DNA of 64,000 nucleotides from Bacteroidota bacterium (GTDB taxonomy: Bacteria; Bacteroidota; JABWAT01), in NCBI GenBank assembly GCA_023151185.1, contig JAKLJL010000013.1:1-64000 (forward strand), written 5' to 3'. The notes under the pieces are model-generated. The model had not been told where the DNA came from. It searched no databases and saw nothing but the letters and a program-made list of their open reading frames with translations. Shown one piece after another: positions 50,276 to 59,200 of the stretch (position 1 is its first letter; each line of letters begins with the position of its first letter). A program made the translations under genes and the position numbers.

Positions 50276-51283
50276 TTAGTCAAATAAATTTCCTTGCTGA
50301 AAAGTTGTCGAGCTTTTAACTGTCGGCTGTTTGTTCAATATTTTCGAAACTGTTTCGTAAATATTTTCCTGTGTTATTATTGTGATGTCCCTTTGTTCTT
50401 TGATTAAATCTCTGTTTAAGTCAAACATTGGGTTGTTTTCGTCAATATGTTCGTCATACATTACTGCCCTCGGAATACCATAATCTTTTGCGAAACCCAT
50501 AGCTAAACGAGCACCACTGTCAAGTTTTTGTCCAAACATTTTCCATCGTTCAGCCGAATTTTGAGCATAGCTTGCAGCCAAAACAATTGTGTCGCAGAAC
50601 AACGCTTGTAATCGGTCTCTTTCTTTGTAACGACTACTTAGTTCCATTTGGCTTTTAAAATCAGTTCCATATTCTGTAACAAGCAAACCGCCTTCTTCTA
50701 CAATTTGGAACGCTAAACCTTTATTTCTTACTGGCATTATACTACTGAGTGGACTTGGCAAAACTGCAACGGTTTTACCATTAGAATCTAATGCTTGTTG
50801 ATGTGATATGCTGTCGCAACCAAAAGCGAGACCACTCACTATGGTAGCACCTTTCTTTACAAATTCAGCAACTATTTTTCTTTCTCTTTCTTCTATATCG
50901 CCTTCTGGGTTTAAAAGTCCAATTACAGTGATGTTTATATTGTCAATGCTCAATAAGTCGATGTTGCCTTTGTAATAAAGAAAAATAGGTCTTTCACTTT
51001 CTTTCACATTGCCACGATGTTTAGGGAAATCTTTATCTCCTAATGCTACAATCCCATCACAAAGTTCATTGTCAAACTTTTCTAAAAGCTTATTTTCAAA
51101 ATTATTTTTAAGACGTTCAAATTCATCTTCGTTTGTTTGCTCTCCTTTGATTGTTTTGTTAAGCAATGAAACAATTGTTTCCACACTTTCGTTGCCCTTC
51201 AGATTTTTCACAATCCAAGCATTACCAATTCCTTTGTAAGATTTGGTTGTTAAAATATTTAATGCGTTATCGGTATACTTCAT
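50276..51283 (-). CDS. DprA/Smf-like (SLOG superfamily) protein
   Basis: GATIVSGLAFGCDSISHQQALDSNGKTVAVLPSPLSSIMPVRNKGLAFQIVEEGGLLVTEYG resembles the DprA Rossmann core; start MKYTDNALN at 51283 (track start 51385 would overlap the PRTase). Confidence 0.72.
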   Translation of the reverse strand: MKYTDNALNILTTKSYKGIGNAWIVKNLKGNESVETIVSLLNKTIKGEQTNEDEFERLKNNFENKLLEKFDNELCDGIVALGDKDFPKHRGNVKESERPIFLYYKGNIDLLSIDNINITVIGLLNPEGDIEERERKIVAEFVKKGATIVSGLAFGCDSISHQQALDSNGKTVAVLPSPLSSIMPVRNKGLAFQIVEEGGLLVTEYGTDFKSQMELSSRYKERDRLQALFCDTIVLAASYAQNSAERWKMFGQKLDSGARLAMGFAKDYGIPRAVMYDEHIDENNPMFDLNRDLIKEQRDITIITQENIYETVSKILNKQPTVKSSTTFQQGNLFD

Positions 51284-51293
51284 TGTCGCTAAA

Positions 51294-52049
51294 TTATTGA
51301 TTTCGTGATACAGTTTTTCCAACGGAGTAAAAAGTAACAGAATTGGCTCCCTTGTCCAATAGTGCTTGAATTGCATCTTCATCAATGTTTACGCTTTTCG
51401 TGTATAAATCATCAATGAGTAAAATGTTTTTGCCATTTACCTGTCCTGAAATTGTGCAGGTGTCTTTTGTGATTCCTGGGTATGGCAAATTTCCGTCACC
51501 ACCTTCGCCATTTCTGTCTAAATGCGTTGTTCTTGTATTTGTGTGTCGCACAATGTAATTAGTTCCGTTTTCAAAATTTGGCAATTGGTCAACCACATTA
51601 CTAATTACCATTCTAAAAAGTAATTGGTTGGCTCTATAATGACCTTCCGCTTTTGAACGTGGAACAACACAAACGGTAAAATTGTTCTTTCTTGTCTGTC
51701 TGAGGATTTCTGGTAAATCTTGCCTTAATATTGCTGAAAGCTGTTGCTGGACTTTAGGTAGTCTTTCAGGAAATGGGTCAACATCATTCTTAAAAGTCCA
51801 AATCAAATTTTCAATACTATTGGGGATTTGCCAAGAACTACCACTATTATAATCAGCGTGAAAAAATGCATTTGTATTCTGTTTGAGAAATGTCCCAATT
51901 AATCTGATTTCATCAGAGTCATTTACGAAAAATCCTGTGTTGGCAACTCTTCCTTTTCGTTTGTCACCAATAAGTCTTCGAAAGTTAGCTTCTCTTTCAT
52001 TCGGTATTTTATACCATTGTTCTTCTGATAAGATTGTGAAATTTTCCAT
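51294..52049 (-). CDS. Phosphoribosyltransferase-like protein
   Basis: PRPP-loop-like GKNILLIDDLYTKSVNIDEDAIQALLDKGANSVTFYSVGKT. Confidence 0.72.
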   Translation of the reverse strand: MENFTILSEEQWYKIPNEREANFRRLIGDKRKGRVANTGFFVNDSDEIRLIGTFLKQNTNAFFHADYNSGSSWQIPNSIENLIWTFKNDVDPFPERLPKVQQQLSAILRQDLPEILRQTRKNNFTVCVVPRSKAEGHYRANQLLFRMVISNVVDQLPNFENGTNYIVRHTNTRTTHLDRNGEGGDGNLPYPGITKDTCTISGQVNGKNILLIDDLYTKSVNIDEDAIQALLDKGANSVTFYSVGKTVSRNQ

Positions 52050-52052
52050 TTC

Positions 52053-52649
52053 TTATAGATTTGTTGGGTTGATAATTGTTATCCCTGCTTTATGTGCATC
52101 CGCAATTTCGCTTTCTTCATTTTCAAAAGCGATAATCAAATTGGGCGGAACGCCCAATTTTAAAATAGCATTTTGAAATTTGTTTATTTTTTGTCCATTG
52201 TCGCCAAACTCTCTGTAGAAAATATTGCTGAATTTGTCGTCAAGTCCGAAATGTATTAATGTTTTCATTGCTCTGTCTTTTCGGCAATTTGTTACTAAAA
52301 CAGTTTTGTTTGTTTTTGAATACTTAAAAAGTATTTCTGCGGTTTCTACATTTAGTTTTGTTTCGTTTAGAAAGTCGTTGTAGTATTCTTCCTTTTCTTG
52401 GATTATTCTCTCGTATTCTTTCTCCGTCAAGTTTGGAACAGCAGTTTTAAGACTACTACGGTTAAAGCGTTTGTCAGAATTGTATGTTAGGTCGTGGTTT
52501 GATTTTGTTACGGAAAGTATTGCCTTCTTGTATGAAAGAAAGTTTGCAAGGTTTGTATCTACCAATGTTCCGTCCATATCGAAGAATAAAACTGTGTCTG
52601 CCGTGATTTTACTGTCAAGGTCTTGAATTAATTTGTCTTTTTGCTCCAT
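52053..52649 (-). CDS. HAD superfamily hydrolase
   Basis: VLFFDMDGTLVDTNLA (motif I), KTVLVTNCRK (motif II), IIAFENEESEIADAHKAGI (motif IV). Confidence 0.87.
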   Translation of the reverse strand: MEQKDKLIQDLDSKITADTVLFFDMDGTLVDTNLANFLSYKKAILSVTKSNHDLTYNSDKRFNRSSLKTAVPNLTEKEYERIIQEKEEYYNDFLNETKLNVETAEILFKYSKTNKTVLVTNCRKDRAMKTLIHFGLDDKFSNIFYREFGDNGQKINKFQNAILKLGVPPNLIIAFENEESEIADAHKAGITIINPTNL

Positions 52650-52691
52650 TCTTCTGTTCCGTTTTTCGTTTATGTGGTCGTCTTTACACTT

Positions 52692-52827
52692 GCCACCAAC
52701 GTTTTGCGGCTTGGCGAAGGTGGCGATTTTACCACTGAAATTTCATACGAAGCACACACTTCAAATTTACGAAAAACTGTCATACGGAGCACTGAACCGC
52801 CACTTTTGCCAAACCGCTGTTATCAGC
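52692..52827 (-). repeat. attC-like hairpin element, copy 1 (3' of metal-resistance cassette)
   Basis: Top strand GCCACCAACGTTTTGCGGCTTGGCGAAGGTGGCG...CGCCACTTTTGCCAAACCGCTGTTATCAGC; shares GTTTTGCGGCTTGGCG, ACTGTCATACG(A/G)AGCACTG and GCCAAACCGCTGTT with copy 2. Confidence 0.75.
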
Positions 52828-52923
52828 TGCCCTTCTGTCTGTCCGAAGTGTTGTCGTTGTTGAATATACACTAAATTGTCCACGTTGTTTGCGGTCTGGT
52901 CTGCGGTGCACGGGTGCGGTTGC

Positions 52924-52988
52924 TTGCACTCTCTTTTGCTTTTGCTGCGTTTGCCTGTGTGTGGTTGCAAAAGCAAATGTGAGTGCAA
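52924..52988. other. Long inverted repeat (22-nt arms, 2 mismatches)
   Basis: TTGCACTCTCTTTTGCTTTTGC (52924-52945) vs reverse complement of GCAAAAGCAAATGTGAGTGCAA (52967-52988). Confidence 0.75.
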
Positions 52989-53029
52989 ATGAGTGGGTTT
53001 TGTATGCACTGTCATTACGATTGCAGGTT

Positions 53030-54934
53030 TCAATGTCCGCTTACAATTTTATTTTCAAACTTCATCAAATTCAAACTTGTCAAAATTACTATAAGTGTTA
53101 CTCCAACGTATGCTGCAATAGCGAAAACCAAATTGCTGTAACCAATAAAGGCAAGCGTTATGAAAATGAGTTTAACTGCTATTGCTCCAATGGTGTTGAA
53201 TTTTATTCTGCGTAAAGTTTTTTGACTTAACCGAATGAGAAACGGAATGAGTGAAAGTTTATCGTTCATTAATGCAATGTTTGCGGTTTCTATGGCGGTG
53301 TCGCTTCCTGCTGCTCCCATTGCTATGCCTACGGTGCTTTGTGCAAGGGCTGGTGCATCGTTTATGCCATCGCCTACCATTGCTACAAATTTATATTGCT
53401 GCAATAGTTCTTTGATTTTTTCGGCTTTGTTTTCGGGTAGCATATTGCCGAATATTTTTTTGATGCCTACTTGCTGTGCTACATAGTTTGCTGCTTTTTC
53501 GCTGTCGCCTGTAAGCATTACAGGTTCTATGTTCATAGCTTCTATTTCTTTTAACGCTGCTGCACTGTCGGGTTTTATTTCGTCCATCAATCCAATAATT
53601 CCTGCAACTCCATTGCCAAAACTTACTACTACACTAGTTTTGCCTTGGGCTGAAAGTTGCTCTACAATTTTTAGTGCTTCATTGTCTATGGTTTGAGTTT
53701 CTTGTATAAAATCTAATTTGCCTACATAAATTGTTTCGTCCTCACACACCAAACATTTTGCAGTTGCCCCTTTGCCCATAATGCTTTTGAAACCTTCGGT
53801 TTTGTGTGGTTCAAAACCTTCCTTCTTGCTTGCATCAACTATGGCTTGTGCCAATGGGTGTTCGGAAAATATTTCTGCTCCTGCGGTGCAAGCCAATAGT
53901 TCTTCACGGCTTGTTCCGTTCAATGGGAAAATATCCGACACGATTGGATTTCCAAAAGTGATGGTTCGTGTTTTGTCTAATGCAATTGCTTTTATTGATG
54001 CCAATGCTTCAATATATTTTCCACCTTTAACTAATGCTCCTTTTACTGATGCGTTGCCTATGGCTGCATAAATTGCAACGGGTGTAGAGATGACTAATGC
54101 ACAAGGACAAGCAATAACTAAAAGTGTAATTGCCTGTTGTAACCAATGGTTAAAATCTAATTGCATTGCAAATACGGGAATTACAAAAACTAAAATTGCC
54201 ATTGCAATAATGGACGGTGTGTAATACTTTGAAAATTGCTGAATGAATTTTTGAGTTTCACTTTTGTTGCCTTGTGCTTCAAATGTTAGGCGAATGATTT
54301 TTGAGAAAGTTGTATCAACAGAAAGTTTGGTTGTTTCCATTTCTATGAAACCATTTTTGTTTAGCGTTCCTGCAAATAAATTATCGCCTATGCGTTTGTC
54401 TTTAGCAATTGGTTCGCCTGTGATGGCAGCTTCATCAACCATTGTTTCGCCTGAAATAATTTTGCCGTCAAGCGGTATCATTTCACCTGCTTTGACTTGA
54501 ATGATTGTGCCGACTGCAATTTTATCAATAGCCACATTTGCATTTTCAGTTTTTACAAAAGCGGTCTTGGGTGCTTTGCTTACTAATTCATCTAATGCAG
54601 ATTTTGAATTTTCAATTCCTATATCTTCTAATCGTTCGCCTAAAACATAAAGCACTATTACAACTGCTGCTTCTGGATATTCGCCCAAATAAAATGCTCC
54701 GATAACGGCAATAGTCATTAGTAAATTGATGCTGCTGAATTTGAGTTTGATGATTGCTTTTACTCCGTTCCATAAAACATTGTAGCCAATTCCTAAAATA
54801 AAAATGGCGAAAAAAAAAGGTGCATAAGGCATTGGTATGTGTATGCCGATGATAGAAAGAATTTCTAACGCAACTACTATTGTGATTGCTGAAAGAAGAA
54901 AAAGGAATTTTTTATCGTTGATTGGTAACTTCAT
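53030..54934 (-). CDS. Heavy-metal translocating P1B-type ATPase (Zn/Cd/Pb type)
   Basis: ACPCALVISTPVAIYAAIG (CPC motif), ALDKTRTITFG (DKT), HPLAQAIV, MVGDGINDAPALAQ. Confidence 0.93.
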   Translation of the reverse strand: MKLPINDKKFLFLLSAITIVVALEILSIIGIHIPMPYAPFFFAIFILGIGYNVLWNGVKAIIKLKFSSINLLMTIAVIGAFYLGEYPEAAVVIVLYVLGERLEDIGIENSKSALDELVSKAPKTAFVKTENANVAIDKIAVGTIIQVKAGEMIPLDGKIISGETMVDEAAITGEPIAKDKRIGDNLFAGTLNKNGFIEMETTKLSVDTTFSKIIRLTFEAQGNKSETQKFIQQFSKYYTPSIIAMAILVFVIPVFAMQLDFNHWLQQAITLLVIACPCALVISTPVAIYAAIGNASVKGALVKGGKYIEALASIKAIALDKTRTITFGNPIVSDIFPLNGTSREELLACTAGAEIFSEHPLAQAIVDASKKEGFEPHKTEGFKSIMGKGATAKCLVCEDETIYVGKLDFIQETQTIDNEALKIVEQLSAQGKTSVVVSFGNGVAGIIGLMDEIKPDSAAALKEIEAMNIEPVMLTGDSEKAANYVAQQVGIKKIFGNMLPENKAEKIKELLQQYKFVAMVGDGINDAPALAQSTVGIAMGAAGSDTAIETANIALMNDKLSLIPFLIRLSQKTLRRIKFNTIGAIAVKLIFITLAFIGYSNLVFAIAAYVGVTLIVILTSLNLMKFENKIVSGH

Positions 54935-54957
54935 TGTATGATTATTTTAAAATTTAA

Positions 54958-56232
54958 TTAATGTTCGTGTGCTTCACCTTTGTTGTTCATTTTAGCCAAA
55001 ATAAAAAATGCACCGTTCACAACAACTTTACTGTTTGCTGGAATATCTTTTAGCAAAGTAATTTCGCTGTAACCCACATCGGTAGTGCCTTTTCGGATGG
55101 GGATTTTTTCAAAGGTTGTTCCTTCTTCGTTGTGTTCGGGTTTTTCCTTTTCGCTGTGTTGGTGTCCGCCTTCATCGTGCTTGTGTTCGGTAGTTTCTTT
55201 TTCCGAATGATGTTCTTCTTCCTTATGAGCATCGGTAACAATAAAAATGTAGTCCTGCCCTTCGTGGTTTACAATGGCGTTGGTGGGCACTGCATCAACG
55301 GTAGCGTTTTCTAAACTTACCAATGCCGTAATGCTCATGCCGTCAATCAATCCCTGCTTGTTTCCTTTCACCATTGCATGAACGGCAACGGCTTTTGTGT
55401 TTTGCTCAAAGGTGTTACTGATGGCGAAAACATCTGCATCATATTCTTTGCCCGGATTGTTGGTGAGCGTAAAATGTATTGTTTGACCTTCTTTGAGTTT
55501 ATGCAAATCTTTTTCATACACATACAAATCCAAATGCAGTTGGCTGTTGTCCACTATTTCGGCAATAGGATTATTGGCATCTACAAAGCTTCCAATGTTT
55601 ACCATTACGTTGCTGATAGTGCCGTTTATAGGGCTTGTAATATTTATAACTGACTGGATATTTTCACTTGAAAGAGAATTTGTATTGATGCCGACAAGTT
55701 CTAATTGCTTTTGCAAACTTGCTTTACGGGCTTTCAATGTTTTTAGTTCTGCATCGGCTGACTGCAAGTTTTTCAATGCACCTGCATTGCCTTGTTGCAA
55801 TTCTTTTTGTCGGGTAAATTCTAATTGTGCTAACTCTGCCTTTGAAGAAACACTTAAAAATTCTTCTTGCATTGTGATGAAAGAATTATTTGAAATGGTG
55901 GCAATTACTTGTCCTTTGCTTACCGTATTTCCCGTTTGCACCAGAATAGATTTGATAACTCCACCCAATGATGCTGTAGCGTTTGCCCTGTTTTGATTAG
56001 GCACTTTCAAAAGTCCGTTGGCTTTGAGTGAAGCTGTGAGTTGCTTTTTCTCAATACTTCCCAACTCAATTTTTATGGATTTCATTTGCTCGGCTGTAAG
56101 CATAGCCGTGTTGGAGTTTTCGTGTTCATCGTGATGCTCGGTTTCTTCTCCGTGCGTTTCGGTTTTATTGCTGTTGCAGGATGCAAATACTATTGATGTT
56201 GCAAGGGCTGCTATAAAGATTATATTTTTCAT
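54958..56232 (-). CDS. RND efflux periplasmic adaptor (CusB/CzcB-like)
   Basis: Lipobox SIVFASCNSN, His-rich segments, GGVIKSILVQTGNTVSKGQVIATI, INITSPINGTISNVMVNIGSFVDANNPIAEI. Confidence 0.9.
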   Translation of the reverse strand: MKNIIFIAALATSIVFASCNSNKTETHGEETEHHDEHENSNTAMLTAEQMKSIKIELGSIEKKQLTASLKANGLLKVPNQNRANATASLGGVIKSILVQTGNTVSKGQVIATISNNSFITMQEEFLSVSSKAELAQLEFTRQKELQQGNAGALKNLQSADAELKTLKARKASLQKQLELVGINTNSLSSENIQSVINITSPINGTISNVMVNIGSFVDANNPIAEIVDNSQLHLDLYVYEKDLHKLKEGQTIHFTLTNNPGKEYDADVFAISNTFEQNTKAVAVHAMVKGNKQGLIDGMSITALVSLENATVDAVPTNAIVNHEGQDYIFIVTDAHKEEEHHSEKETTEHKHDEGGHQHSEKEKPEHNEEGTTFEKIPIRKGTTDVGYSEITLLKDIPANSKVVVNGAFFILAKMNNKGEAHEH

Positions 56233-56244
56233 TTTTGTGAAATT

Positions 56245-59200
56245 TTATTTGTTGATTAAGAAATTAATGTTGATGACTGACTGATTGAGTTGGTTAACAC
56301 TTTGCAGATAATTCAACTGCACATCGGTAGCGGTTTGCAATGCCTGTAAGTATTCTATGTAGCCAATGTCGCCACTTTTGAAACCAAGCGTTGCGGTGCT
56401 GATAATTATTTCGGCATTAGGCAAGGCAGTTGATTGGTAGAAATTGTATTGCGACAAATTCTGGTTGTATTGCTGAAAAGCATTTTTCAGTTGGTTTTGT
56501 AAAATGAGTTTTCCGTTGTCGGCTTCTGCTTGCAATGCCTGTTGCTTGTAGTTCAGCGATTTTATTCTTGATGCGTTGCTGAAAAAAGTAAGCGGAACAC
56601 TGATACCGACACTAACACCCTGAAAGCGTTTGGTGCCGTCAAAATTCACTTCCGTTCCATTTACATTTTGAAACCCGATTAAGGACTGATTGAAATAACC
56701 CACACTGAAATTGGGAAACGCAGAGGCGGTTTCAACTTTCTTGTTTTGCTCTGCAATTACTGCTTGCTGATACAACACTTTCAAAGAAGGATTATTTGCA
56801 ACAAGCGTGGTGTCAAACGAATTGCTTAACACAAGCGGTTGCAAATTTTCATTTACGCTAATTGTAAAATCTTCGCTTGTATTCATCAGTGTTTTCAGCG
56901 AATTGTAAGCGGTTGCAAACTCGGTTTCGTTTTGTTTGAGTAAAAGCAAAAGCTGTCCCCGTTTGGTTTCGGCTGTGGTTTTTTCCAACAGATTTGTTTC
57001 ACCTGTTTTGTAACGCAAAGCGGCAGCACTTACAAAATCCTTATACAAACTGTCTAACGATTGCAGTTGTTTTTTTGCAGTTTGCAAATACTGTAACTGA
57101 TAAAACCAGTATTGCACCTGTGCTTTTATTTCGTTGGCTGTGGCTTGCTGTTGCAATTCACTGTTTTGCAATTCGGCTTTATACAAACCTGATTTTGCTG
57201 TGTAATAAGTAGGGAAGGGAATACTTTGTGAAATCTGAAACGCATTATCATTATTGATGGTATTGAATTGTCCGTATTGAAAATTCACATCTGTTTTAGG
57301 CAATTCAAATACCGATTTTTTTAACGTAGCGGAAGATTGCACATTGAGTTGTTGGGATTGCATTTCTAAATTATTTTTCAGTGCGGTGCTTATTGCATCA
57401 TCAACCGAAATGGTTTTGGTTGATGGCGTTTGAGCATTTGCCATATTGAATGAAAGCAATGCAAATACTAAAACTACAGTTGTAGAAATACTTTTTTTCG
57501 CTTTTCCAATTTTAGAAAACAAAACATACAATAAAGGCAATACAAACAGTGTCAAGAATGTGGCTGTAAGCAATCCACCTATCACCACGGTTGCCAATGG
57601 TTTTTGTACTTCTGCTCCTGCACTGTGCGAAAGTGCCATTGGCAAAAATCCTAATGATGCAACAGTGGCGGTCATTAGCACTGGTCGCAAACGAATTTTT
57701 GTTCCTTCAATTACCCTTTGTATTACATCACTCACTCCGTCTTTTTCTAATTGGTTGAATGTGCTGACTAATACAATTCCATTTAGCACCGCCACACCAA
57801 ACAAGGCAATGAAACCAACACCTGCTGAAATACTAAATGGCATATCACGAATGAGTAACGCAAACACACCGCCTATTGCACTCATGGGAATGGCTGCGTA
57901 AATAAGAGTGGCTTGTTTTACTGAAGTGAAAGTGAAGTAGAGCAACATAAAAATGAGAGCCAATGCAACAGGCACGGCTATCATCAACCGTGCGGATGCG
58001 GCTTGCAGGTTTTCAAATGTGCCTCCGTAGGTGTAATAATATCCTTCTGGAAGTTTAACTTTCGTGTCTAACTGTTCCTGAATTTCTTTTACCACACTGG
58101 CTACATCTCTGCCATTTACATTAAAGCCGACTACAATTCTCCTCTTGCCATCTTCACGGCTTATTTGTGAAGGTCCCAATTCCATTTTAATTTCTGCCAC
58201 TTGTGATAAAGGAATTTGTGTTCCGTTGGCAAGAGGAATATAGAAGTGGTCTAAATCGTCAATGTCGCTTCGGTGCAAACTGTCTAACCGCACCACCAAA
58301 TCAAACCGTCTTTCATTTTCAAAAACGACGCCTGCCGTTCCACCTGCAAAGGCAGTGCTTACAATGTGATTGATGTCTTCAATGTTCAATCCGTAGTTTG
58401 CAATTTGTGTCCTGTTGTATGTGATTACAATTTGCGGAAGCCCTGCAACCCTTTCTACACTCGGTTCGGTAGCACCTTCCACACTTTGAACAATTGCATT
58501 TACTTTATTGGCATAGTTCAAAAGAGTATCCATGTCCTCACCAAATATTTTTACTGCAACATCTTGCCTTATGCCAGTCATGAGTTCATTGAAACGCATT
58601 TGAATGGGTTGGTTTTTTTCAAAGAACACACCGGGAATAACTTCCAGTTTCTCCATGATTTCATCTGCAAGTTCCTCATAGGAAATATCCCGTTTCCATT
58701 CATCGGGCTGTTTCAGAATTACCATCATGTCGGTGGCTTCGGGAGGCATAGGGTCGGTTGGCACTTCGGCACTTCCTGTTTTACCAACTACCATCTTCAC
58801 CTCGTCAAACTGTTTGATGATTCTTGATGCCTGCATACTTGTTTCAATGCTTTGAGAAAGCGATGTGCCTTGCGGCAATATGCAGTGAAAAGCAAAATCG
58901 CCTTCGGCAAGAACGGGAATAAATTCGCCTCCCAATCGTGTGAACATAAAAATACTTACCGCAAAAGCGAACACCGTTGCACCAACCACAATTCTTTTTG
59001 CGTGAATGGCTTTTTGTAAAAGCGGTGTGTAAATGCCTTGGAAAAAATCCATTATCCTGTCACTGATATTTCTTTTGTGCGAAGTTTTCTTGCTCAGAAA
59101 AACTGAAGAAATCATCGGGATGTAAGTGAGTGAAAGAAGAAACGCACCCAGAATGGCAAACGAAACAGTTTGAGCCATTGGTCCAAACATTTTTCCTTCA

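Noticed and set aside
50276-51385. Start of DprA-like gene at 51385 as in ORF track
   Set aside because: Would overlap the phosphoribosyltransferase by 92 bp; internal Met at 51283 gives a normal operon spacing.
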